From Bacillus thuringiensis (lineage in GTDB: Bacteria > Bacillota > Bacilli > Bacillales > Bacillaceae_G), in NCBI RefSeq assembly GCF_001182785.1, contig NZ_CP012099.1:3842501-3906500 (forward strand): a DNA stretch of 64,000 nt, read 5' to 3'. Within the stretch, counting starts at the first letter, position 1. Every line of letters begins with the position of its first letter. A program made the position numbers and the translations under genes. Of this stretch, positions 19,171-27,317 are shown piece after piece. Under the pieces are notes generated by a model that ran no database searches, was not told the DNA's origin, and saw nothing but the letters and a program-made list of their open reading frames with translations.

Positions 19171-19267
19171 TAATTCGCCTATTTTCTTGCATATCCTTTC
19201 TTGTACGCGCTCATCCACGTTTCATTTACCATATGATGAAAGTGAGTCCAATAAAGGAGGTATGTTC

Positions 19268-19504
19268 ATGTATCCATATTATCAACCAATCCCAGTCCGT
19301 TCAGCACCTATTGGTCCAGTAGGCGATTCACGCTTCTTCCCGTTTTTTGGCGTTCCCTTTCTAGCTGGAATTGCTGGTGGATTACTCGGCGGAGCATTAG
19401 CTTTCGGCCCGCGACCATTTTACCCACCTTATCCACCACCTTTCCCGCCGCCAGCACCTTATCCTTGTTACGGTGGACCATGTCAACAACCATACTATTA
19501 CTAA
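19268..19504 (+). CDS. Small Pro/Tyr-rich protein with a glycine hydrophobic centre
   Basis: A 78-residue protein with three parts: a Tyr/Pro-rich start (MYPYYQPIPV), a small glycine-rich hydrophobic segment at about 28-47 (LAGIAGGLLGGALAFG) and a Pro/Tyr-rich tail with two Cys ending QQPYYY. Such composition is typical of minor spore-coat or spore-associated proteins of Bacillus, but I recognise no named family. The ATG at 19268 is seven bases after AAAGGAGG; an ATG at 19262 is too close to that site. It is monocistronic with a strong terminator behind it. Confidence 0.75.
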   Translation: MYPYYQPIPVRSAPIGPVGDSRFFPFFGVPFLAGIAGGLLGGALAFGPRPFYPPYPPPFPPPAPYPCYGGPCQQPYYY

Positions 19505-19579
19505 GTTAAAATAACTATTCTTTCAAATATTATTCTCTCAACGAGCCACCTCATTACACGCTTATAATAAAACTATTGT

Positions 19580-19662
19580 TTCTACTCATCCTTCCATTTT
19601 GGGAGCATATGAGTAGAAAAAAGTAAAAACCTCTTATGGACATAAGAGGTTTTTACTTTTTT
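19580..19662. terminator. Double hairpin and terminator between the Pro/Tyr-rich gene and ppk
   Basis: Two stems in a row: TTCTACTCAT / ATGAGTAGAA (19580-19618) and then a long stem AAAAGTAAAAACCTCTTA / TAAGAGGTTTTTACTTTT ending in T-runs in both directions (19617-19662). Confidence 0.85.
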
Positions 19663-19671
19663 CATTTTTCA

Positions 19672-21789
19672 TTATTCAGCGTCTGTATTTTGATACGCCA
19701 TCTTAAACAACTTCACTTGGCTATCAATTTCTTCTGTACTACCATTAATAACATAATAGTAATCACCATCTTTATTTTGTTCACGTGTTTTCACATTATC
19801 AGCTAATGTAAGCTGTAAAATCGCCTTAATTCGTGCCTTCATTTCAATATCTAATATCGGGAAAGATATTTCCACTCGCTTCTCCATATTTCGCGTCATC
19901 CAATCAGCTGAAGATAAATATATTTTTTCCTCGCCATTATGATGGAAATAATAAATACGGCTATGTTCTAAATATCTTCCAACAACACTAACTACACGAA
20001 TATTTTCACTTACATTTGGAATACCAGGTCTTAGACAACATGTTCCTCGAACAATGAGCTCTACCTTTACTCCAGCTTGTGATGCTTCGTACATTTTTTT
20101 AATTAATGGTTTATCTGTTAATGAATTCATCTTAGCGATAATGTATCCATTTCCATATTGCCTATGATAACGGATTTCTTCATCTATTAAATCCATAAAT
20201 TGCTCTCTTATATCAAATGGAGCAACCGATAAATGATGAAAATGTGGCTTTGTTGTATAACCACTTAAATAATTAAAGAAATTGGTTGCATCGACCCCAA
20301 AGTCTTTTCTTGATGTAATATATCCAAAATCAGTATATAACTTCGCTGTTGCATCATTATAGTTTCCAGTCCCGAGATGTACGAACCTTTCAATTTTTCC
20401 GTTTTTTCTTCTTACAACTAACGTAATTTTACTATGTGTTTTCAAGTGACTTACACCGTAAATAACATGACAGCCTGCCTGTTCCAATTCTTTAGCCCAA
20501 TGAACATTGTTTTCTTCATCAAATCTTGCCTTTAATTCAACTAATACCGTCACTTGTTTTCCTTTTTCAGCCGCTATCTTTAACGCCTGAATAATCGGTG
20601 AATCACCACTTACTCGATATAACGTTTGTTTAATGGCAAGTACATTCGGATCGTCTGCCGCATCACGGACAAAATCAACTACCGGCTGAAATGATTCAAA
20701 AGGATGATGTAATAAAATATCATGCTCAATTGCTTTTTCAAATACATCTTCTTCATCACCTAAGTCTTGAGGCGGTTGCGGAATAAGAGCCGGATATACA
20801 AGATGTTCATATAAAGGAGCTAGTTTTTTATATAAAGAAAACAAGCATGTTAAATCTAATGGACCATCCATTATATATACATCTTCATCTTTTACTTCCA
20901 GAACCTCATATAATAACGCTAATACTCTTTCATCAATGTGTTCTTTCCCAACTTCTAAACGTACAGCAGCCCCCCACTTACGCTTTTTTAATTCTTTTTC
21001 AATTACCTTTAATAAATCTCTCGCACCTTCTTCATGAATCGTTAAATCGGCATTGCGTGTAATACGGAAACGAGTAACAGATGATACTGTATATCCCGTA
21101 AATAATTTATGAGTAAAGCTACTAATTACGTCTTCTAATAAAATAAATTTATGCTTTTGCCCTTCGCTCGGTAAAATTATGAAGCGCTCAAGTAATGAAG
21201 GAACTTGTACAATTCCTAACTTCGTCCTGTTTTCTTCTTCCGCTTGCTTCTCATCATATAAAAGAGTAGCTAAATTCAAACTTTTGTTTAATAACATTGG
21301 AAATGGACGATATGCATCAATAGCTACAGGAGTTAACACAGGAAAAATTTGCTCATCAAAATACTCTTCTATAAATTCTCGCTGCTCTTTCGTCAAATCA
21401 TTGAATGTTAAACGTTCAATCCCCTCTAATTCAAGCGCTGGCAATACATAATTTTTAAATGTATCATATTGTACTGTCATTAGTGCATGGGCTTTTATCG
21501 CAATTTTATTTAATTGCTTTTTTGGTGTGAAGCCAGCTTTATTTTCTGGTTGGTTAAATCCAGCACTCACTTGATCCTTTAATCCCGCTACGCGTACCAT
21601 AAAAAACTCATCTAAATTCGAACTAAAAATACTAATGAATTTCAATCTTTCCAACAGTGGATTATTTGCATCTTGCGCTTCTTGTAAGACACGTTCATTA
21701 AATGCTAACCAACTTAGCTCTCGATTATTGTAATAAGCTGTATCATTTAAATTTACTGCATTCCCCTTCAATAATTCCATTCTCTTCAC
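19672..21789 (-). CDS. ppk: Polyphosphate kinase
   Basis: Makes inorganic polyphosphate from ATP reversibly, usually at the membrane face. The 705-residue protein has the N-terminal domain (about 18-120), the middle domain, and the two phospholipase-D-like C-terminal catalytic domains. The autophosphorylated histidine is in HLKTHSKITLV, with a second conserved histidine in YLEHSRIYYF. Length is normal for PPK1. Reading opens at a GTG (21789), but the ATG at 21780 (MELLKGN) is better spaced from AAGGGGAAG and may be the true start. ppx lies upstream on the same strand about 100 bp away, so the two enzymes of polyphosphate turnover are probably co-transcribed. Confidence 0.96.
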   Translation of the reverse strand: MKRMELLKGNAVNLNDTAYYNNRELSWLAFNERVLQEAQDANNPLLERLKFISIFSSNLDEFFMVRVAGLKDQVSAGFNQPENKAGFTPKKQLNKIAIKAHALMTVQYDTFKNYVLPALELEGIERLTFNDLTKEQREFIEEYFDEQIFPVLTPVAIDAYRPFPMLLNKSLNLATLLYDEKQAEEENRTKLGIVQVPSLLERFIILPSEGQKHKFILLEDVISSFTHKLFTGYTVSSVTRFRITRNADLTIHEEGARDLLKVIEKELKKRKWGAAVRLEVGKEHIDERVLALLYEVLEVKDEDVYIMDGPLDLTCLFSLYKKLAPLYEHLVYPALIPQPPQDLGDEEDVFEKAIEHDILLHHPFESFQPVVDFVRDAADDPNVLAIKQTLYRVSGDSPIIQALKIAAEKGKQVTVLVELKARFDEENNVHWAKELEQAGCHVIYGVSHLKTHSKITLVVRRKNGKIERFVHLGTGNYNDATAKLYTDFGYITSRKDFGVDATNFFNYLSGYTTKPHFHHLSVAPFDIREQFMDLIDEEIRYHRQYGNGYIIAKMNSLTDKPLIKKMYEASQAGVKVELIVRGTCCLRPGIPNVSENIRVVSVVGRYLEHSRIYYFHHNGEEKIYLSSADWMTRNMEKRVEISFPILDIEMKARIKAILQLTLADNVKTREQNKDGDYYYVINGSTEEIDSQVKLFKMAYQNTDAE

Positions 21790-21888
21790 ACTTCCCCTTG
21801 AAACTTTTTTACTATAATTTAGTTACTTTTATTTTAGCAAATTACAATATTATAAAGTGTAAATTTTTTGTAAAGACATCCGTACAAC

Positions 21889-23463
21889 CTAATGTTTTAG
21901 TTCAAATGACAAGTTAATATTCGTTTTTAGTACTCTTTCTAACTGTTTTTTTTGTTTTTCAGCTTGCACTTTTTCCGCTAATGCCGATTGTTCACATAAA
22001 GCTTTAAACGTTAATCCTTCTTCATTTTCTGTTATAGATATCGTATCAACAAGCGATCGTTGCCTTACATTTAAAGTAGCTGAAAATTGTAAAACAGCTC
22101 CTAATAGGCGGATTTTTTTTTGTTCGCTTTTATCAAACCAACCTTCAAATGGAGATAAATGTTGTTTAAATAACATTTTTGATTTATACGATGCAATAAG
22201 TGCTAGCCTTACTCGATCTTTATGCATCATGCCATCAATTGTCTTATTCGCTAATAAATAAAACGTATGTAAACGGCTCGCTTCTTCGTCTATATATTTG
22301 CCTATATTAAATACTTTCGCTGCTTGATGGAACACTTCCCAGTCTTTTACTGACATAGAAATAAGCCCTATTTCCTCAAGTTGTTTGCAAATTAGTCTTC
22401 CATGTTTAATAAGTTGAATAACAAATTCCATATCCATTTCATATTCGTGTGATAGTAAATGCAAACTTTCTTCAACTACGTTCGGATAATATGAAATCCC
22501 CAAATCTTTTGTCAACTCTTCATAGAAAACACCTTCTCTTAACCCTTTTCTACTTAATACAAATGCCGGTGCCTCTATAACATTAACAAGTGTATGAAAT
22601 ACTTCAACCGCTGGAATAATCGTATCCGCTCGATCTTTTGCCAAGCCTTCCAATTTCTGAAGTTCTATGAACGACAATTTTTCCAATTCATCTTTTACAT
22701 TTTCAATATCCTCTTCTGTCATCTTGTATAAATGTAATCCTGCTATAGGATAACATATTAAATTTTGATGGATTTTTACTAAGTTCCTCGCACTACCACC
22801 AATTGCAATAAGAGGCAATTTCTTATTGATTAACCATGGTAACGTTCGAAATTGAAACTCTAAATACTGTTGCATTCCCTCTAACTCATCTGTAGTAGGA
22901 ATATCGCCTTTAATAAATTGTTGCTTTAAAGAAAGTGCCCCAAAAGGAAAACTATGGTACTCTAAAATCTCTCTATTTCTAAAGTATGTAACTTCCGTAC
23001 TTCCCCCACCAATATCTACCGTTATTCCTTCTGAAAACGATGTAGAATTCATAACCGCCAAGTATCCGTAACGCGCTTCCTCATATTCTGATAATACTCT
23101 AAGAGTAAAGTCCGTTTGTCCTTCAACAAGCTTTTTAATTTCCTCTTGATTCTCAGACTGTCTAATTGTTGCTGTTGCAACACAAAGTACATGATGCAAC
23201 TGATGGAACCTTGTACTTTCTTGAAATTGCACTAATGTCTGTAATAATACTTTTATTCCCTCTTCATTCAACACACCATCAATTAAGTAATTTCTTAACC
23301 TAGCAACCACTTTCGTATTTTCAATCTCTTTATAAAAACCTCCATTTTGCTTTTCATAAATAACTAAACGCATTGTATTAGATCCAATATCTATAATGGC
23401 ATACTGTTGTTTTAATATTTCTTTCAAACTTCTCACTCTTTCATTATCAAATTTCAAAAACAT
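21889..23463 (-). CDS. ppx: Exopolyphosphatase (Ppx/GppA family)
   Basis: Hydrolyses terminal phosphates of polyphosphate, opposing ppk. It has the ASKHA-fold ATPase-type motifs DIGSNTMRLVIYE (about 22-34) and VDIGGGSTEVTYF, and a long C-terminal helical domain (about 310-500), as in long Ppx proteins. The 524-residue frame opens at an ATG (23463) without a visible ribosome binding site; a start about 12 codons later is possible because the conserved domain begins near residue 20. Next to ppk on the same strand. Confidence 0.93.
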   Translation of the reverse strand: MFLKFDNERVRSLKEILKQQYAIIDIGSNTMRLVIYEKQNGGFYKEIENTKVVARLRNYLIDGVLNEEGIKVLLQTLVQFQESTRFHQLHHVLCVATATIRQSENQEEIKKLVEGQTDFTLRVLSEYEEARYGYLAVMNSTSFSEGITVDIGGGSTEVTYFRNREILEYHSFPFGALSLKQQFIKGDIPTTDELEGMQQYLEFQFRTLPWLINKKLPLIAIGGSARNLVKIHQNLICYPIAGLHLYKMTEEDIENVKDELEKLSFIELQKLEGLAKDRADTIIPAVEVFHTLVNVIEAPAFVLSRKGLREGVFYEELTKDLGISYYPNVVEESLHLLSHEYEMDMEFVIQLIKHGRLICKQLEEIGLISMSVKDWEVFHQAAKVFNIGKYIDEEASRLHTFYLLANKTIDGMMHKDRVRLALIASYKSKMLFKQHLSPFEGWFDKSEQKKIRLLGAVLQFSATLNVRQRSLVDTISITENEEGLTFKALCEQSALAEKVQAEKQKKQLERVLKTNINLSFELKH

Positions 23464-23604
23464 ATTCTATTACTATTATACAAAATAGTTGTTTTTTGTA
23501 ACAATATTGCTTTAATATTGAAAATATATACAATCACTTTTTGCATATAATAAAAACCTCTTTTATTTATGGTATAATAATGAAAAATTGAAAGGAGATT
23601 CAAT

Positions 23605-24063
23605 ATGAAACCTTCACAACCACAATCTCAATTACAAAACCAACATTCTATTAATCGACTAGCTCAATCTATTTTCGTTGTGAATCGTCATGCTAAAGCA
23701 GCTACTAACCCTAAATATTTATACTGGTTAAAAAAGACAGCTTTAGAACGTTTGATTGCTGAAAAAAAAGCAATTAAAGAAGGATTACATTTTTCTAGAA
23801 ACCCACGTTTTAGCCAACAACAATCTGATGTCCTTATACGTTTAGGCGATTATTTTTTCCACATCCCTCCTACAAAAGAAGATTTTCGAATTCTACCGCA
23901 TCTTGGTCATCTTGAATCCTCCTATCGAAATCCGAAAACAACCTTATCTTTAACAGTAGCAAAAAAAACACTTCAAGATTATATTGGTCCTGAAGCATTG
24001 AAACAAGAAAAAAAATTAAGTGAACCTGTTCCATGGTATAGTCGTACTTATACAAAAAAATAA
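23605..24063 (+). CDS. ykyB: YkyB family protein
   Basis: A 152-residue basic protein matching YkyB of B. subtilis over its whole length (conserved central part with NRHAKAATNPKYLYWLKK and FHIPPTKEDF). The function is not known. It lacks signal peptide and membrane segments, so it is cytoplasmic. ATG follows AAAGGAG. It has its own terminator, shared with the converging ykyA. Confidence 0.86.
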   Translation: MKPSQPQSQLQNQHSINRLAQSIFVVNRHAKAATNPKYLYWLKKTALERLIAEKKAIKEGLHFSRNPRFSQQQSDVLIRLGDYFFHIPPTKEDFRILPHLGHLESSYRNPKTTLSLTVAKKTLQDYIGPEALKQEKKLSEPVPWYSRTYTKK

Positions 24064-24099
24064 AACAGTTTGGCCAAGTGTAGGCCAAACTGTTTTATT
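24062..24099. terminator. Bidirectional terminator between ykyB and ykyA
   Basis: 14-bp stem AAAACAGTTTGGCC / GGCCAAACTGTTTT with a seven-base loop and T-runs both ways. Confidence 0.92.
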
Positions 24100-24757
24100 T
24101 TTTCTCTTCTTTAATTTTAATATTTGCTTGTTTATAAAAAGCTACTTTTTCTGTATTATAAGACTTTGTGAATTCATTAAATTTATCTTTTTCTGACTCA
24201 ATATCCTTATAAGATTGATTTACTACTTTTACTTTTTCACTAATATCTTTTAATTTAGTACCTTTATCTTGTAACATTGTATATAACTCTTTTTCTTGTT
24301 TTAAAGATTTATTATAGCTGTCATACATTTTATTAAATGAATCGTGTCGTTTCTCATAAGTGCTTTTCACTTTATCAGCTTGATTTTTCAACTTATTATC
24401 TTCAATTTTTTTCACATACTTATCAGCTGACTTCACTTCTTCTTGCGCTTTATTTAAAGCCTCTTTTTCTTTTGTAAGTACTTTTTCTCGTTCCGTTGTA
24501 TTCTTTGCTGCTTGATTCAGTTTTTCTTTAACAGTTTGATTATTATCTTTTCCCTCTTGCACAATCTGGTTATATAATTCTTGTCCTTCTTTCTCTAAAT
24601 CCTCAAGTTTTTTTGCATCTTCAAACATTGTTTTTTCTTGTTTAGCAGCGTTTTCAAACGCTACATATAATTCTTCTTCCGGTTTCGGTCCAAAACAACC
24701 GGCTAATAAAGTCATTGATAATGCAGTTATAATTGCTAATTTACTATATTTCAACAT
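24095..24757 (-). CDS. ykyA: YkyA-family cell-wall lipoprotein
   Basis: A 220-residue lipoprotein: signal peptide with lipobox LAGC (Cys21), then an almost wholly helical, Lys/Glu-rich coiled-coil region (about 30-210) typical of the YkyA family of putative cell-wall-binding lipoproteins. In B. subtilis ykyA lies next to pdhA; here it has moved beside ykyB. Its role is unknown. The 240 bases upstream of the start contain alternative RNA pairings that may be part of a leader. Confidence 0.88.
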   Translation of the reverse strand: MLKYSKLAIITALSMTLLAGCFGPKPEEELYVAFENAAKQEKTMFEDAKKLEDLEKEGQELYNQIVQEGKDNNQTVKEKLNQAAKNTTEREKVLTKEKEALNKAQEEVKSADKYVKKIEDNKLKNQADKVKSTYEKRHDSFNKMYDSYNKSLKQEKELYTMLQDKGTKLKDISEKVKVVNQSYKDIESEKDKFNEFTKSYNTEKVAFYKQANIKIKEEKK

Positions 24758-25170
24758 CTCTTCCTCCTACTTATAAACGACCATCGTGTAATATAAAAAA
24801 GTTATAAAATATGTAATTGTTCTATACACTCGCATCTTTTTTACGAAGATCATTAATATTGTTTATACAAATTATTACTTAATATTACATTATTCTTTTT
24901 GAAGTATTTAGCAGTTCCATATCCATTTTTAAGTATAGTACTTCGTGTTTTTTAAAACCTGTTCACACTATGTATTCCCTTAATGGCCACAGAATTTCAC
25001 CTCAGTCTTAATAAGACTATAATAGTTCACCTGATAAAAGGTGATCGTTCCGCTCTCACGTCTATCATTCCCTTTCCAGCTTTCTATCAAATAATCTCTT
25101 TGTTCATTTTACACAGTACAATCGATATCTCGCAACAACTTACAAATATTCTTTTCATTTCCTAAAAAGG

Positions 25171-25203
25171 AAAAGTGTAGAGCTTGCTTTCCTCTACACT
25201 TTT
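25171..25203. terminator. Orphan terminator-like hairpin
   Basis: 12-bp stem AAAAGTGTAGAG / CTCTACACTTTT with a nine-base loop. There is no gene immediately next to it on either side. It may end minus-strand transcripts from the GGDEF-like gene. Confidence 0.65.
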
Positions 25204-25276
25204 AAAATAAAACACATTGTGCAAATTGCATTGGCACTACCATCATAATTATATGCTTATTTCATATATTTTTAAA

Positions 25277-25316
25277 GACTTTTATTACAAACGCAGCTTT
25301 TTTTGTAATAAAAGTC
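25277..25316 (-). terminator. Long hairpin downstream of the GGDEF-like gene
   Basis: Perfect 15-bp stem GACTTTTATTACAAA / TTTGTAATAAAAGTC with a ten-base loop, about 55 bases after the stop codon. The T-run after it is broken. Confidence 0.6.
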
Positions 25317-25370
25317 AAAAAAATGTTACAAATAAAACTTCTTCCTATCATATATCTTTAAATCAAAGTT

Positions 25371-26024
25371 TTACTCATTTTCTTGTAAATTTCTATACTG
25401 GTACAATTGATTTTGCGACTTTCTCAACAGTTCTTCAAATGTTTTTCCTTCTACTGGATAGCTAGCTGCTCCAAATAGAAGAGTGACACTGAGTAAATCA
25501 CCTTCTATTTCACTTTCAATATTTTTCATTAATCTGTTTGTTATTGTTGATGTTTCATGACCATTATCAATTGCTACAATAACATACTTATTTTCATCCC
25601 ACTTTGTAACAACATCTCCCTTCCGGATTGTCTTTACAATGGTACTCTCCAATTTTTTTACTAACACTCCCAATTTTTTTTCTTGCAACGTGTCTTTTAA
25701 TCCTTCCCATTCTTTTACAGAAAGAATGTACACTGTAATATTACGGGAATCTCTTTCAGATAAAGCGGCTACTTTCCCAAAAAAATCAACAACAAAATCG
25801 TTGCTTGCCATTCCTCCTACTTCCACATTCATACGCTTGCTCGCTCTTTTATCGTACCAATGTCCAAAATAATAACTTAGTATCATTTGCAATATATAAA
25901 TAATAAAGACGGTATAAAATGATCGTGAATCCAGTTTTGCAATTACATCCTGAAGTGCAATCCATTCTGTAACTGCCACTGTATTCCCAAGTAATAACCC
26001 ACTAATTTTCCCTTTATGTTTCAT
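25371..26024 (-). CDS. Membrane-anchored degenerate GGDEF-domain protein
   Basis: A 217-residue protein with one or two N-terminal membrane helices (about 8-25 and 34-53) and a GGDEF-fold domain (about 80-215). The GGDEF signature itself reads DENKY (TKWDENKYVIVA), so c-di-GMP synthesis is not expected. Five residues before it the sequence RKGD matches the RxxD inhibitory site (I-site) that binds c-di-GMP in intact cyclases. The rest of the fold is clear, including a late GAASYPVEGKTFEELLRKSQ. It is most simply a c-di-GMP receptor or a relic. A hairpin with T-run lies in its 5' region. Confidence 0.82.
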   Translation of the reverse strand: MKHKGKISGLLLGNTVAVTEWIALQDVIAKLDSRSFYTVFIIYILQMILSYYFGHWYDKRASKRMNVEVGGMASNDFVVDFFGKVAALSERDSRNITVYILSVKEWEGLKDTLQEKKLGVLVKKLESTIVKTIRKGDVVTKWDENKYVIVAIDNGHETSTITNRLMKNIESEIEGDLLSVTLLFGAASYPVEGKTFEELLRKSQNQLYQYRNLQENE

Positions 26025-26087
26025 ACTTCTCCCCCCTTTTATACCAATATATGTTTCTATATCAATAATGTTTTTCTACAAAATAAA

Positions 26088-26112
26088 AAATGTACATATC
26101 CAATGTACATTT
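26088..26112 (-). terminator. Terminator-like hairpin in the 5' region of the GGDEF-like gene
   Basis: 10-bp stem AAATGTACAT / ATGTACATTT, loop ATCCA, with a T-run on the minus strand. It lies between two divergent genes, so it would act on a leader of the GGDEF-like gene or on antisense transcripts. Confidence 0.55.
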
Positions 26113-26188
26113 CTGTTTAAGCTTGTATACCTTTTCTACTCTATTTCATATATATAATATATAACTTTTATAGAAAGGAGTAATCTAT

Positions 26189-26449
26189 ATGCTACAAAAA
26201 GAGAATCTATCAGATTCTATGCGTTTACTAGCTGGTTTTCTATTATCATTAAAATTATTATTTACCTCTTTCGGCATACACTTTATTACAAACGATCAAA
26301 TCGACGCTATTGTTAATGTTGTTTCATTTTTATTTATTCTATACTTTGGCTACAAAAATAACTATGTAGGAAAAAAAGGAACCTTTTGTATAGGTTCCTT
26401 TTTATCATTGACGCACAACAACTTCATTTGTTTGCAGTGGACCATATGA
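26189..26449 (+). CDS. Holin-like small membrane protein with a run-on C-terminus
   Basis: The first 60 residues resemble small phage-type holins (SPP1/phiLC3 style): two hydrophobic helices (about 12-30 and 40-58) and the ending GYKNNYVGKKG, where such proteins usually stop. Here the frame continues through the hairpin at 26373-26403 and 45 bp into the opposite gene, giving 86 residues. A one-base change in the A7 run at 26371-26377 would bring a stop at once, so a lost stop or a frameshift is likely. Ribosome binding site AGAAAGGAG is good. No phage genes surround it. Confidence 0.65.
   Translation: MLQKENLSDSMRLLAGFLLSLKLLFTSFGIHFITNDQIDAIVNVVSFLFILYFGYKNNYVGKKGTFCIGSFLSLTHNNFICLQWTI
26373..26403. 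terminator. Terminator inside the 3' end of the holin-like frame
   Basis: 11-bp stem AAAAAGGAACC / GGTTCCTTTTT with a nine-base loop, between two converging genes. Confidence 0.85.
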
Positions 26450-26905
26450 TATCTCTTTATCTTGAAATGTATATGTAGCCTGAAAGAATGCTTGTTTAAG
26501 AGCTTTATCTTTATTAGCTTTTATTTTACAACGTAGTTCCACCTTTTCATTCGGTAACAAATCATCAATTCGCCACCTTACAAGCTGGAATAAAAACTCA
26601 CTTATCCCCTTATCAACTTTTAAAGAATTAGGAATATAAGCAAAGTAATCTCGAATCATATGACTTACAACAACTCTCGAAATCATTTCTACCCCTTTAT
26701 TTTCCACTTCAATTCGCATAATAAGTATGTCGTTTACATCGTAGGTCAATTCATACGAAAATTGTTCTGTATACATACTACCGATTTGTAATGTAACGGC
26801 TACTTGAGGAAATTCATTTTCCTTTTTCGATCCGTCAATCCACAATACTGGTTGTAGCGGTATTGAATACTTTCCTGTATTCGAAATTCGCCCCCATATT
26901 TTCAT
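26405..26905 (-). CDS. DUF11-like beta-sandwich protein, function unknown
   Basis: A 166-residue protein without a signal peptide. The second half has the DUF11 style pattern (VVSHMIRDYFAYIPNSLKVD, then LVRWRIDDLLPNEKVELRCKIKA), known mostly from repeats in cell-surface proteins, and the ending NEVVVRQ is also typical. Standing alone and unexported it may be a cytoplasmic relative. ATG with GAGGTGA nine bases before. Its stop is next to the shared terminator. Confidence 0.7.
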   Translation of the reverse strand: MKIWGRISNTGKYSIPLQPVLWIDGSKKENEFPQVAVTLQIGSMYTEQFSYELTYDVNDILIMRIEVENKGVEMISRVVVSHMIRDYFAYIPNSLKVDKGISEFLFQLVRWRIDDLLPNEKVELRCKIKANKDKALKQAFFQATYTFQDKEISYGPLQTNEVVVRQ

Positions 26906-27317
26906 AATATATATTCACCTCATTTCAGATGTACCATACACACAATGAATTCCCAAAATTACTAAAGCTTGCTACAAGCAATGTTTAATATTTCTCTTCC
27001 TTTTATCTTATTCGACAATATGAAGAAAAAACCATTTTTCATCTATTAACAGAAGGTGTTCTTAATGAAATTTTTTTACAATTTCCTTCATTAACTTTAT
27101 GGCAATATTCAGTATGTCTCACTCTTTCTCTACTCATACGAAAGAATATTTTGACGGAAGAAAAAGTTTGCCTTATAGTCAAATTTGACTATAATATTCT
27201 TTATGGCATATTAGTGTACTTATGGAAAAGAAATTAAAATCAACTATACATTTAAATTTTTTATCCACTGCACTCAAAACTTAATATAGTTTACTTATTT
27301 CTAAAGGAGGGTTATAT
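26906..27317. other. Intergenic region containing the exporter promoter
   Basis: Roughly the first 260 bases show no gene or clear structure. The exporter promoter and operator follow at 27168-27195, with about 110 bases of untranslated leader before the TTG start. Confidence 0.5.
27168..27195 (+). promoter_or_regulatory. Promoter with embedded 20-bp palindromic operator
   Basis: -35 TTGCCT (27168-27173) and -10 TATAAT (27190-27195) with 16-bp spacing. The perfect palindrome TATAGTCAAATTTGACTATA (27174-27193) fills the spacer and enters the -10. A bound repressor would cover the polymerase site. The downstream PadR-type gene is a candidate repressor. Confidence 0.8.

Larger units (their letters stand above)
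24758..25370. other. Gene-poor 600-bp stretch with several inverted repeats
   Basis: I find no convincing coding region; a 60-codon open frame at 24983-25165 (+) has no ribosome binding site. Structural features on the minus strand, upstream of ykyA, are TCACCT/AGGTGA (25027-25044), AGTCTTA/TAAGACT (25004-25018) and a second AGGTGA equivalent at 24997-25002 that could compete for the same TCACCT. Two long hairpins follow toward the next gene (25171-25203 and 25277-25316). Confidence 0.5.

Noticed and set aside
24983..25165. 60-codon open frame (+) ending just before a terminator-like hairpin
   Set aside because: No ribosome binding site and unusual composition; it lies over competing stems read on the other strand.
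26189..26449. Presence of a prophage around the holin-like gene
   Set aside because: No other phage-type genes, integrase or attachment sites in the flanking 20 kb.
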